Below, in pieces: positions 22,201-32,605 of a DNA stretch of 64,000 nucleotides. The DNA is from Zygaena filipendulae (Eukaryota > Arthropoda > Insecta > Lepidoptera > Zygaenidae): positions 1,937,001-2,001,000 of the forward strand of contig OU015652.1 in the NCBI GenBank assembly GCA_907165275.2. The letters are read 5' to 3'. The position numbers and the translations under genes are program-made. How positions within the stretch are numbered: the stretch's first letter is position 1; each line of letters opens with the position of its first letter. The notes beneath the pieces were generated by a model. It searched no databases, was not told the origin of the DNA, and worked only from the letters and a program-made list of their open reading frames with translations.

Positions 22201-25014
22201 ACCATTATTTTTTCAATAAAATATTATCACCTTATTAATGTAATCTAATAAAAAGTTATTTGGTAAAATTTGGATATTCAAACATTTTTTTCATAATGCT
22301 TACTGAATTCGGAATAACCCTGCATTATCTTTCAGACCGGAATTTTGGGAATTCAACCCTGGAGGGTGTAAAAATTAATATTTTGAATTAGTTCTGAAGT
22401 TATACTTAATAGAATCTTTTAAATTGGGCTCCTCGATTAAAATAAAGGAACATGAATTTCATAGTTTTTTTGGAATTCAACCTCTATGGTTGAAACTAAT
22501 TTATGGGCGGACAACTAGTCCTGCATATAAATATATACATAATATATGTCGACGTGTCCGTGCGTGTATGTTACAACAGTAAAATAAGACAATACGACAC
22601 GTGCAACAATACAGTTTGATATGTATGTATGCCGTATATATTCTGATGGGAAGATGTGGCGGGGAAAAATTTTAACACGGCATTTCAACCGACAGGCCTA
22701 CATTTGTTGTCTCTCTTTAAGAATTCCAGCTGCCTATTTATATCATATTTTTACGGTAATAACAGGTGTTTATCCAAGCATCAGGTGGCTCGTCGGCCTA
22801 ACATCTTAATCATACAAAAAAACACGTTGTACCTGCCTACGTTCGTAACTTAACTTTTTGTTGAATAATGGGATGTGATCAATCTACTCCACTGCCAGTT
22901 ATTATTTGGGCTTATTACCTCCTCGTTAGATTACCATCGTGGCTTATCGACTGTTGTGTTTGCATTGTTAATTTCTTTGATCACAGAGTCTTATGCCCCT
23001 CGCTCAAAAAAACCGTTTAAATTTCCAGAGATTTCATTAATTTAATCGACTAGTTGTTCGTGGTTCCGATCGCTCACGTTTTCGATAATCTTAATTTAAA
23101 ACTTTGTACCCACCTAAATGGTAACCCTTTGAAAACAATTTGTATTGTTGGTGAGGGTAAAAAGGAAAAAAAAATATTCGAAGTTCGAACAGTTACCGCC
23201 ACACACAAAGACGAGGATGCATTCATCCGTGATTGATTGTTGTATACGGGCTGTATGACAGAAGAAAAAAAACAAATGACAAATCATCGTAAAACTGATT
23301 GTAAGCAACAAGTAGGTATGTATGTGAACGGCGCGAAATTGTATTTTTTAAATTGAACTCGTCCATAAAAAACAAAGTTAATTTTGTATGGGGAAAGCAA
23401 AAACCGGCCAGTCCTGTGGCGCCAATGCAGTCGAAAAAAAAGTATAAAAAAGTAATGTGATTATTAATCCTTATTGGCTCCATGTAGGTACCGGACTTCG
23501 TAAGTTCAGAAACCGGAATACGTACAACGGACACTTTAAGAAGTTTTCTTGCTTGGGACCATAATGCTGTTGTGACTACACGTCAGGTATTCTAAAGAAG
23601 ATAAATTCAGATCTCAGATCTTAGGATTTTATTTGACGCTGATCACCAGCACATTAGCAAAATGAAATGCGATCAAGTCTTGATTTATCTGCAATGTGGG
23701 CACGTTTATTGCAGTAATGTTTATTTGTGTATGCGAAAACATTAGGTAGGTAGGCACATTTATTTTTAACTGGCTGTTAGCCTGCTGTTGCAACCGCGAT
23801 TTTCGGGATTCATTCGACAACTATTTAGCGTGCCCACTTTAATTCTATTACTACTTCAATGTAGGTACGGAAAATTATCAGTTTTAGTACGAGTGAAGAG
23901 ACGAACAAGATGAGAGTTACAGGTACAAATTAGTTTGGATTTAATTTCGTGTGCTTTCTCAAAATGACGAACGATTGTTCTTTGGCTTTCGATTTGTGTA
24001 ATAAACGAAGAGCTTATCTGAACTAAAATGACACGCTCCACTACTCAATAAGAAGTTTTAGATATGCGATATCATGTATTGATAATATTCCTTTAATATT
24101 GTGAGTGCGGCGACACTTTGCAGCAACTGAGGACGAATGACAAGACCAGATTTATATGTGTCGTATCGATACTTTAACGGTTGTGCGTGTGCGTATGCCC
24201 GATAGAGGGGCGCGTCATTTTAGCTTAGATAAGCTCTATCTAATTATACTGGCATTTTAACTTATTGTGTAGTTTGGTAATTTTGTCCGTCCTGTATATA
24301 ACTTTTTCATTTCCTCAGTCCCCAGTTTCATGGTCACCCTGCTTTGCATATGAGTCAGACATGTCTTCAGGCTAATTTGTTTATTACCGGCGCATACATA
24401 TTTATACTTTGTGGACGCCGGGGTACCTACCATACCAGAGAGAAGGTAATCACTATACCATACGCTGTGAGACCTTGATGTATTTACTGTCAATAAATAT
24501 AATAATGTCTATGCACTTCACGGAGATGAAATGACTACAGCAATCAGTTGCTAGGCGACAATTAATAAATACGGTGTTTTTAGCCCTTCATTAATAATAA
24601 TTGACACGTTTTCATTTCCATTTTTGATGTCTGTCAATTAATCTTCAAATTAACCGACCAGGAAAACAGTGTTAAGTTCAATAAATTAACCTTATCGCGC
24701 TTGTCCAGTATAAATTCGCGACAAGCCGTTATCTCGCCAATATAAATTCAATAAAGCGATTGCAATTTATTTTATAATCATAGAATAAATAACGACCTCT
24801 CCTTTATACATAAATATTCATTCATTCATTGGTTTCCATTATAACTTGAAATTAACACAACAAACGTGTTTGACATGGAAGTATTATAAATCTAGACATC
24901 CATCTCCTATGGATCTATAGATCGTTAGTGCTCGATTAACGTCCGTGGGAATACTCCGGCGCAGCCTCTTGGGAACGGTGCGGCGTGAACCTATCCTCGG
25001 CATCAGCAACCGTG
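22201..25014. other. No gene seen; minor repeat scraps
   Basis: AT-rich for 2.8 kb. At about 22320-22500 the words TTGGGAATTCAACCCTGGAG and GGAATTCAACCTCTATGGTT look like fragments of an older repeat. At 22778-22808 a CATCAGGTGGCTCGTCGGCC stretch resembles, in reverse, the repeat at 41119-41210. Short open frames on both strands (22621-24493) overlap each other and have no domain character. Confidence 0.5.
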
Positions 25015-25060
25015 TACTTTGGTGCACGAGTATATATAAGGTACACAATGCACCAAAGTA
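25015..25060. promoter_or_regulatory. Perfect 12-bp inverted repeat around a TATA-like box
   Basis: TACTTTGGTGCA (25015-25026) is repeated exactly in reverse complement at 25049-25060. The 22-base loop contains TATATATAAGG. The region just upstream (24945-25014) is GC-richer than its surroundings. The layout could be a dimeric protein site over a core promoter or a small cruciform. There is no adjacent ORF, so a promoter role is speculative. Confidence 0.3.
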
Positions 25061-25089
25061 AATTGCGAAGCTATCCTTATCCTTACTAA

Positions 25090-25273
25090 TCCTACTAATA
25101 TTAGGTATAAGTGTGGATGTTTGGATGTTTGTTACTCAATCACGCAAAAACGGCTGAATGGATTTGGATGAAATTTGGCATGCACGTTGCAGAAGGACAT
25201 AGGGTACTTTTTATCCCGGAATTGCCGCGGGAACTGCGAAGTTACCGCGGGTGAAACCGCGGGGCACAGCTAG
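25090..25273 (+). mobile_element. Non-autonomous Helitron, tandem unit 1
   Basis: A textbook copy: A, then TCCTACTAATATTAGGTATA. The 3' end is AAGTTACCGCGGGTGAAACC then GCGGGGCACAGCTAG, followed by T. It is the first of three units in the same orientation. Confidence 0.85.
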
Positions 25274-25274
25274 T

Positions 25275-25449
25275 AATTATTATAAATGCGAAAGTGAGTT
25301 TGTTTGTTTGTTACGCTTTCACGGCTAAACAGCTGAACCGGTTACCGTGAAATTTTGCATACACGTTGTCAGGAGTACAGAGTTGGGCATAGACTATTTT
25401 TCATCCCGGATTTCCCACGGGAACTCCGAAGTTAACGCGGAAGAAACTA
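25275..25449 (+). mobile_element. Non-autonomous Helitron, tandem unit 2
   Basis: It starts directly after unit 1 with AATTATTATAAATGCGAAAG and passes through GAAATTTTGCATACACGTTG. It ends early at GCGGAAGAAACTAG, lacking the CCGCGG hairpin. Confidence 0.75.
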
Positions 25450-25571
25450 GATTAAATTTTGCATACTATGTACCTACATGTTGTCAAGGGTAGGTGCAGA
25501 AAAAAATAAAGGATACTATAAGTACTGTTATCTCGGAATACCCGCGGGATCTCCGAAACTAACGCCGCTAG
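25450..25571 (+). mobile_element. Non-autonomous Helitron, tandem unit 3
   Basis: It lacks the 5' third and begins at AAATTTTGCATACTATG. It continues through ATACCCGCGGGATCTCCG and ends AACGCCGCTAG, followed by T. Confidence 0.7.
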
Positions 25572-25587
25572 TGGTATTATAATTATA

Positions 25588-25662
25588 GGGCTCATATCTG
25601 CGGCTCCTTCTCTGAAATCTTTCAAAAAGACGTTAAAAAGGCTTCTTAAGCAAACATCTTAA
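25588..25662 (+). pseudogene. LINE ORF C-terminal remnant
   Basis: The last 24 codons of a non-LTR retrotransposon protein are left: GLISAAPSLKSFKKTLKRLL, then KQTS and a stop at 25660-25662. The SLKSFKKxLKxxLL pattern is the usual extreme C terminus of Jockey/CR1/Rex-type ORF2. A 3' UTR of about 330 bases follows and ends AAATAAATATATTTATATT, then TTTCTATTTCTATT near 25995. No reverse transcriptase core remains. Confidence 0.6.
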
Positions 25663-25995
25663 AGTTTTAAGATTTTTTTTTACAAAACCTTGACTAAAAG
25701 CGTGATTTTATTCGAATAAGTTGGCTTATCAAATTGCGAAAAATTACACAAGTTAGCTCTAATTCTGTTCTATAATATCAATATTCTTATTTTATGGTGT
25801 TAATGACATAGTAGAAGTAGAATAGTCAGAAGTAATCGGTGTAAAAGTGAGTTAAGGCAATTACGAAATCACATACAAATAATTTTTTTTTTGTTTAATA
25901 TTCTATTATTATTATTTTTTATTATTGTTACATATTTTATTGTTTTATGTCGTGGTGTGTAGGTAAATAAATATATTTATATTTCTATTTCTATT
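25663..25995 (+). mobile_element. LINE 3' UTR and hexamer tail
   Basis: Continuation of the LINE remnant from its stop codon to an (ATTTCT)n-like tail at about 25975-25995. Confidence 0.5.
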
Positions 25996-26434
25996 ACATA
26001 GATTAAGTTAGTAACCAAATTATTTTGGGAATTCTTCAGCTACTCACCGCTACGCCAATAAAGTGAGGTATCCCTAGAACCAGCTAATTGCATAGTGTTT
26101 GCTTTGATTGCTATATCGTGCGCAGACGCAACCCAGCGCTAACCAATTCGCCGTTCAGATTGTTTCCTTGTCTTTCACTTCGATCGTGATCTATCGCCTT
26201 TCTAGCACAGAGAGTATATACTGATGTATCGTAATCACTGGCGGTTTGTTTTCAAAGAAAATTGCCGTAGAAAATTATTTATTACATGGAGAAATCAGTC
26301 CTTCTGTTATAACTGAATTAGTAAACACAGGAAACCAATTAATAAGGATTAAGCTTTAATTAATAAAGAATGTTCATAATCATAATGAAACTATTTCCTT
26401 TTACGCTACGGAGTTAAATTTATTTATTTACTTA
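25996..26434. other. No gene seen
   Basis: Mixed composition without a long open frame or repeat terminus. Confidence 0.5.
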
Positions 26435-26590
26435 CTAGTTGTGCCCCGCGGTTTCACCCGCGGGAATTCCGGGATAAGAATTAGCCCATCTCTTTCTCTG
26501 TGCCCCTGACAACGTGCATGTCAAATTTCATCCAATCCGATCAGCCGTTTTTGCGTGATTGACTAAACGTATGCGAGGATAAGAACTCGA
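26435..26590 (-). mobile_element. Non-autonomous Helitron, 5' truncated
   Basis: CTAG is at 26435-26438, beside TTGTGCCCCGCGGTTTCACC on +. Internal words are CTGACAACGTGCATGTC and CAGCCGTTTTTGCGTGATTG. The 5' terminus is missing. Confidence 0.75.
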
Positions 26591-26689
26591 AAGCGCATTT
26601 TCATCCGGCTTGCTTCAAATTTATCGTCACTGCTCAGCTCCTGTGTCTTAGCGTTTATAGTCTATAACCTGCCCAGGAGTATGGACTAC

Positions 26690-26890
26690 AATTGTACCAA
26701 GTTTGGTTAAAATCCCTTCAGTAGTTTTTGACCCATACCTGCACATACAGACAGACAGACAGACTCACAGACAGACAGACAGACAGACAAAAAATTTACT
26801 GATTGCTTTTTTGGCATCAGTATCGATCACCATTCATCCTCCAATATTAATTTTGAATATATGTATATTCAATGTACAGAATTGACCTCT
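26690..26890 (-). repeat. (CAGA)n microsatellite in a Helitron-like fragment
   Basis: CAGA repeats at about 26746-26789 are flanked by CCCTTCAGTAGTTTTTGACC on the left and ATTCAATGTACAGAATTGAC on the right. The same neighbours occur in the long Helitron subfamily, so this is probably an older relative with an expanded microsatellite. Confidence 0.5.
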
Positions 26891-27166
26891 CTACAGATTT
26901 ACTGTCATAAATATTTCTATACTCCACCTGGTAATCTGGAAGAGATCTCTTTACACTGATATGGCCGCCCTTTGAAGTTACTTAATACTTTCTGTTTTTT
27001 TATTAGTTTTAAGTAATCTCTTCTGATCGTAGTGCTCAATAAAGTGTTATTCATTTATTCATTAAAATTCATAACAATAAAAGTCAAATTGTATTATTAC
27101 AAGCTGAGAAAACAGATAGTAACATAAATAGACAAAGCAAGCGGCTTTATCCACGCTCTATCCTTA

Positions 27167-28625
27167 TAGTACGGGAGATACCGATGCTAATTCGGGAGAC
27201 ACTCGAGCGTCGTTGGGACCTATTGGGTTTTGAAGATTAGGAGATATAAACAAAATAAGGTTATATGATATTTTTTCATTCACCGGTGGGTTTAGCTTCT
27301 ACAGGCTTTCAAAAATGTAAAAAAAAATAGTAAAATGGAAATACTCGAGCGCGTCAGATATTGTAGTTTAGATACTCCAAGGTGTCTCTGATATCGAAAA
27401 TATATTCATCTGCCCATTTGCGTGGTGGGGTCGGCCATCCGGAAGGGGAGAAAATGAAAAAAAAAAACATTTACTCGAGCGCGTCAGATATTCAAAGGGG
27501 ATGTTAAGTGAGCCTTAAAAATGCACCCCTTCGAAAATCTGCCGATTTGGAAGTGACGCAAGGTAGTAGCGAATTTTTGAAAATGCAAAAAAAAATCTCA
27601 ATTTTGAAATACTCGAGCGTGTCAGATTATTTTACAGAAGGTTCAGCTTGCAGTCCAAGTTATGTTGGCTTAAAATCTGACAATAATTTTGAGGGATATT
27701 ATTAATCTGACTGCTAGAAACAAAAATTATGATTTATTTTTAATTTTTTTTTTATTTCTGATGTAAGTTTAATAACTTTATGAGCTATTTCTTGTTCACA
27801 AAAAACACACTTTATATTTCTATGAAATATGTAAAAGCTCACAAAATATTATTCACAAAACTAACTTTAAAGCACAAACAAGCCATTTCGTTTTACATAT
27901 AATAACATGAACGCGTTGTTTTGTGATGAGCTTTATTATATAATATATATATAATTACATTAAAGTGAAAGGTGAACCTATAGTTTGATGTAATACTTAC
28001 CTTAATTTATTTTAATATGTACTTTAACCGACCAAAAAAAGTTATAATTCGACACGTTTAGCGCCGTGGTATACTGTGATGACGTTATGGCGACGGAAAG
28101 TAGTGTGAGGACGGTGCGAGAGAGTGAGAGATAGAGAAAAAGTAAAAGGGAAAGAAAGACAGAGATATGAATAGGTACATGTTTCACTGCAGCTGCTCGT
28201 TCGATTCGAAGACGATTTTTGTTTCTTCGGCTTATGAAAATCGGCAGATTATATTTTTCCCGCTATCCTTGAGTTATTTACTTTAAAATAAAAAACAAAT
28301 CAACTGCGCTCGAGAATGTCGAAGTTGCGTTTTTTTTTTGCAAGTTTGAGATCCTCTAACTCCTTTACGTCACGTTCAAATGGTCAGATTATTCATATAC
28401 ATACTTCTCACTATGTAATTAACCCACCATATCTTAATCTGACGCGCTCGAGTATTTCGAGTTATCGATTTTTTTTTACTAATCTGATCGGTTATTCTAG
28501 ACGCACCCACCAGTGTAGAGGGCCTATATTTGGTGGAGGTACTCAACATGGTGCAAGGTACCCCCCTTATGTTCATCTGACGCGCTTTAGCTAATCCACA
28601 AATCCCCTCTTGGCGGTCCGTACTA
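27167..28625. mobile_element. 1.46-kb element with inverted subterminal motif arrays
   Basis: The ends are TAGTACGG (27167-27174) and CCGTACTA (28618-28625), each bordered by TTA (27164-27166 and 28626-28628). Inside, ACTCGAGCGCGTCAGAT or close variants occur three times in direct orientation in the left half (27343, 27473, 27611). They recur in inverted orientation in the right half (28437, a partial at 28575, and a core at 28306). No long ORF is present. Short inverted ends, a 3-bp TTA duplication and multiple subterminal motifs suggest a non-autonomous DNA transposon. PIF/Harbinger is the closest fit to the duplication, but the superfamily is unproven. Confidence 0.6.
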
Positions 28626-28628
28626 TTA

Positions 28629-30074
28629 GACTTTATCAGATGGTATGCGCCTCAGAGCAGACACGATCGGATCACACAGAGTGCAACAGCGGTAAGCGTG
28701 CCTAATTCGCGGAATGAGAACGGAGAAGTTGTCTATGGTTTGGTCTATAGGTTTTTTCCTAGGCAAGTCTTTAATTTCCATGATTAAACTGTTTTAATTT
28801 ATCGATACAAATTTTTTTAAATAGAAAACAATAAATTTTTTTTTTTCAAAGCGCGCTTGAATTCAGTTCACATGATAGAAGTCAAACCACTTTGAGTCAT
28901 AATAGTTTCGAATAAAAATCAGATTTTAGCTGTTTGGCAGCGTTTTAAATACCTCCTTAGTACATTTTCAGATCCATGTCATTTTAATTTATTCACAACT
29001 GCTCTATGAAGACTGGCAACCGAGAGCTAACCTAAGCTAATCTAATAAAAACTAAACTACTGGATCATTACTGTTCGCTGACTTCTTCGCAGTTCGCAGA
29101 GTGGTTCGCAGCAAAGAGAATAAAACCACTACGTTTTCGCATCAAGGAAGTGATATTAAAATGTCATTTTATATGCATTTTATGCATATTTTGTTCAGTC
29201 TACGCAATACGCAAGCATGCACTCTAAGTTTTCTGTCGCTTGAGAGGGCAAAGCGTTCATAAGTACTTTTGGCCAAATAAATAGGTAATAATTTTTAATC
29301 ACTAAGATGTGATTAATACGTATACTCTCGCATTGATGCATATTATATCAAATAACTATACCGAATATAATAGACATCTGTAAAACAGTTAGTTTACTCT
29401 TAGATTATGACAAATCTAGATGAAGCGTTACAAAATGTTACTAAGAACAGGTACTTACTCGTGTCGTTTCTGTTCTAGGTAAATTAAAATCAAAGAAACT
29501 CCACCATTTTTGGTATGGATCTATTGCGTAAAAAACGAAATTGCTATCGCTAAACTAAGCTAAGGTACGTATTATTTTGTACAAATTGGCAGCCCTATTT
29601 TATGATACCCCGATAAATCGTGCGGACCGGCCAGTGTATCCAATTTCAAATATTTATTACCAACAGTGGCTTTGATAAATACTGGCAATCAAGGTCAGCC
29701 TGAAGTCTAATCCTGGATGAGAGATGATAACAGAACTCCATAGTTAAGGAGTTTTAATGACTATTTAATCATACCTTGTCACTAAAATATAATATCTAGC
29801 ATTTTAGCTATGGCCATAGGCGATTTAAATTGTTCAGACTATTTTAATAAATGATCCATCACAATTGACAATAAATCTAGTTTTTTTTCCAAAACCAAAT
29901 CCATGAAGTGTTTACAAGGATATAATTATAAGTATAAAAATATAATTGGGTTTAAATCATGATATTGGGTTTAGAGTATTTTCCAACACTTTGGATAATT
30001 ATCGGAATATTTCAACCAATTTACACAAAACCTTAACAAATTATACTTATACTTAAACCTCCCTCAAGAATCAC
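28629..30074. other. No gene seen
   Basis: AT-rich, with no open frame or repeat terminus of note. Confidence 0.5.
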
Positions 30075-30079
30075 TCTAT

Positions 30080-30187
30080 CTATTAGTGCAAACCTTGTGC
30101 AAACCTCATGAAAATCTGTTCAGTAACTTTTGAGTTTACCGCGATTAAACAGACAGACGCGGCGGAGGACTTTGTTTTATAATAATA
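30080..30187 (-). mobile_element. Helitron 5' half, first of a tandem pair
   Basis: It contains TGAAAATCTGTTCAGTAAC and ends GGACTTTGTTTTATAATA. The neighbour 30188-30372 ends the same way, so two units lie head to tail with this one truncated. Confidence 0.6.
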
Positions 30188-30372
30188 CTAGCTGTCCCCC
30201 GCGGTTTCATCCGCAGTAATTTCGGAGTTCCCGCGGGAATTCCAATATAAATATTTTCATCATAAATCATTCTATCTATTGGTGAACACCGCATAAAATC
30301 CGTTGCATAGTTTTAAAGATCTAAGCATACATAGGGACAGACAGACGGGAAGCGACTTTGTTTTATACTATA
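30188..30372 (-). mobile_element. Non-autonomous Helitron
   Basis: CTAG is at 30188-30191, beside CTGTCCCCCGCGGTTTCATC on +. The internal end has GACAGACAG and CGACTTTGTTTTATACTATA. Confidence 0.75.
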
Positions 30373-30830
30373 TACCTACCTAGTTACTAGTGATGTAGTG
30401 ATACACGGTGACTGACTAGAAAATCTTAAATTGGTTATGGTACGGTGATTGCATTTAAGACTATACAACAGATCCCAAGGCTCGAAATGTTTAGGCAGCA
30501 TTTAACCCACACATATAGAAAGACAAGATGAAGGGTTAAGTCAACCGTGGCATTAACAAGACAAGCATATAAGTATAATATTTTCTTAAACGTATTATTT
30601 TAAAAATAATGACAACATAACAAAAAGGAACGAGCTATAATAAAAAAAAAAAAACACAAATTCCCGGTACCGTCTCGTCGCATCCGACACCGCGACGCCC
30701 CGCTGTGTCCCGGTCAATATGACCCGGACCAGGGTCAAGTTGTTATTTATGCACTTTTTGCCTAACTTGAATCATCTTTATCAACTTTTTTATCTCAAGT
30801 TTACAGTCTTACAAAACATCATTATAATAA
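30373..30830. other. No gene seen
   Basis: At 30660-30735 a GC-rich patch (CCGTCTCGTCGCATCCGAC, CCCGGTCAATATGACCCGG) stands out. It shares ACCGTCTCGTC and TGGTCAATAT-like words with 58125-58185, which suggests two old copies of one repeat. Confidence 0.4.
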
Positions 30831-31003
30831 TAACTGTTCTCTGCGGTTATCCGCGTTAATGTTACGAGTTTCCGCGGGAATTTCGAGATAAAAGGTGTCC
30901 AAGTCCTTTTTTGTACTCGTGACAACGTGAATGCCAAATTTCATGATGGTGAAGTCTTGAAAGGGTAAACAAACTCTTATTCGCTTTTATGATCCTTGGC
31001 CTT
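30831..31003 (-). mobile_element. Non-autonomous Helitron, degraded
   Basis: GTTCTCTGCGGTTATCCGCG marks the worn 3' end on +. Internal words are CGTGACAACGTGAATGCC and AATTTCATGATGG. Confidence 0.6.
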
Positions 31004-31044
31004 CCTTATCAATAAAATGTGAATTTGAGTTTGTTGATATCATA

Positions 31045-31127
31045 AAGAGTAACTGGCACTACTTTTATCAGAGTTCCTGCGGGAATTCCGAAACTTACGC
31101 GGGCAAGATCGCGGGGCACAGCTTGTA
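31045..31127 (+). mobile_element. Helitron 3' fragment
   Basis: GAGTTCCTGCGGGAATTCCG leads into ATCGCGGGGCACAGCTTG; the terminal CTAG is mutated to CTTG. Confidence 0.6.
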
Positions 31128-31869
31128 GAATATATTACCGGCTACACACGTTTCTTGCTACCGTCACTTCTAGACAGTTTTGTAATGCCAAGCGACCGTC
31201 TTAGGACCGTTTTAACTCTTTTCGAACAAAAGCTTTTGCAGTAGCAGACGTTAAAACACTTTATACTCCCATTCCCATGCTTTCTTCATTTATATTAAAG
31301 TTCCTCGAATTGCATTTACCACCTACAACGACCGTGCTATCGGTCAACGACCTGCGCCGTGTGGCCGTAGCTCATACCAGCGCGATATAGCTTCATATTT
31401 ATGGTGACAGCTTGACAAAGGCGATCGTGTGCCGCTTGTTGTTCTTTTGCATCGCCACTCGAGATGACAAATACATCAATGATAGGTAGGTAGATGTATC
31501 GAATAACAATCGATTGTTTTTGTTTTTTTTTTTAAAGATGGCAGATTTTAAAAAATTCTAATTCATTTATTCGCAAGAACATTGATGGATGAGGTGTTTA
31601 GATTAGTTTGCCGCATATAATTATTTATTTTATAATATTTACTTTAATTTATTTTTAAAACAATTTCCTTCAGTATTCAAAACTGTACTAATTTTACTTG
31701 TTTTATTTCCTCGCAATCGAAGTGAAAAGCTGAGTTTATAACTCGTCCACAAAACCATTTTATCCTCGACATTACTATGCTAAAAGTCGCGGGATAAAAA
31801 TGGTTCGTTTTGTGCACTTGTTGTAAAATCTACTATTGAAGATGTAGTAGAGAAGAAACATCCTTAAAA
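31128..31869. other. No gene seen
   Basis: No long open frame. An imperfect inverted repeat lies at about 31747-31822 (CACAAAACCATTTTATCC against GGATAAAAATGG..TTTTGTG). The stretch 31330-31470 is GC-richer than average but has no coding or repeat signature. Confidence 0.45.
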
Positions 31870-31948
31870 TCCTTAGTATTTTAAATGCGAAAGTGAGTTT
31901 GTTTATTTTTTACGCTTTCACGTCTTAACGGCTCAACCAATCATCAAA
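31870..31948 (+). mobile_element. Helitron 5' fragment
   Basis: A then TCCTTAGTATTTTAAATGCG, followed by ACGCTTTCACGTCTTAACGG and CTCAACCAATCATCA, after which similarity stops. Confidence 0.65.
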
Positions 31949-32260
31949 AAGAAGAAGAAGATAAGATTGGAATGTTAACTAAAATTTATTTATGAGTATT
32001 TCTCTTTTTTTTTCAGGTAAAGTTTTGGTGATCAAAATAAGTGAGGAGGTTTGAGATTGATCCTGAATTTAATATGTGCACTTGGCAGTACTGTATAACC
32101 ATTAAGAATAAATTTTATATACATATTTTATTCTTATATCGTAAAGCACCGTGCACCGGTTCAGGTAGGTAATGGGTAGGGAAGGCTTTTTTGATCGTAT
32201 TTATTTTAAAGGACCTTTATTAAATAAACTACATGTCGGTCCCATAAACAAACACCTAAT

Positions 32261-32470
32261 TTAAATAAATCTACACGCCAATCTATAACCGTACAAAATA
32301 GCAACTAAATCTAAATAAATTCTTAGAAATAAACTGGATCCTATCCGTGGTGACTTAGGTACATCTATGAACAGATATTTTGCCGCTTCAGAGGTTGGGT
32401 CGGACAAGATTTTATTACAAATATCCATAATATCATATCTGTTGAGGCTGTAAGTGCCTGCCTTTCCCAT
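32261..32470 (-). CDS. Unrecognised 69-codon ORF, possible remnant
   Basis: The reading starts ATG at 32470 and ends TAA at 32261. It contains DICNKILSDPTSEAAKYL and IGSSLFLRIYLDLVAILYG, which have a natural amino acid mix with a hydrophobic C-terminal half. I do not recognise the family. On the minus strand an AATAAA-like signal (TTAATAAAGG) lies about 40 bases after the stop, as at the 3' end of a retroelement or a gene's last exon. The sequence directly upstream is a Helitron-type scrap (32493-32605), so the 5' part has been replaced or lost. Chance cannot be excluded at this length. Confidence 0.25.
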   Translation of the reverse strand: MGKAGTYSLNRYDIMDICNKILSDPTSEAAKYLFIDVPKSPRIGSSLFLRIYLDLVAILYGYRLACRFI

Positions 32471-32492
32471 TCAAAGCGGACACACTACCAAA

Positions 32493-32605
32493 AGGGAGGC
32501 TTATAGTTATAACCTTGCCTTCCTCGATAAATGGACTATTTTCAGTTTAAACCAGAAGTTCCTGATTATCGCGTTCAACCATCCAAACAAACAAAAATCT
32601 CTGGA
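32493..32605 (-). mobile_element. Helitron-like fragment
   Basis: On the minus strand GTTTGTTTGGATGGTTGAACG, AATCAGGAACTTCTGG and TTATCGAGGAAGGCAAGG match the repeat started at 21019-21135. Confidence 0.55.

Noticed and set aside
26746..26789. Regular CAGA repeats considered as a CRISPR-like array
   Set aside because: A 4-base unit without spacers in an animal genome is a simple microsatellite.
27343..27627. Three spaced copies of ACTCGAGCGCGTCAGAT considered as a CRISPR array
   Set aside because: Spacing is about 130 bases and irregular, and inverted copies occur in the right half. The pattern fits subterminal transposon motifs.
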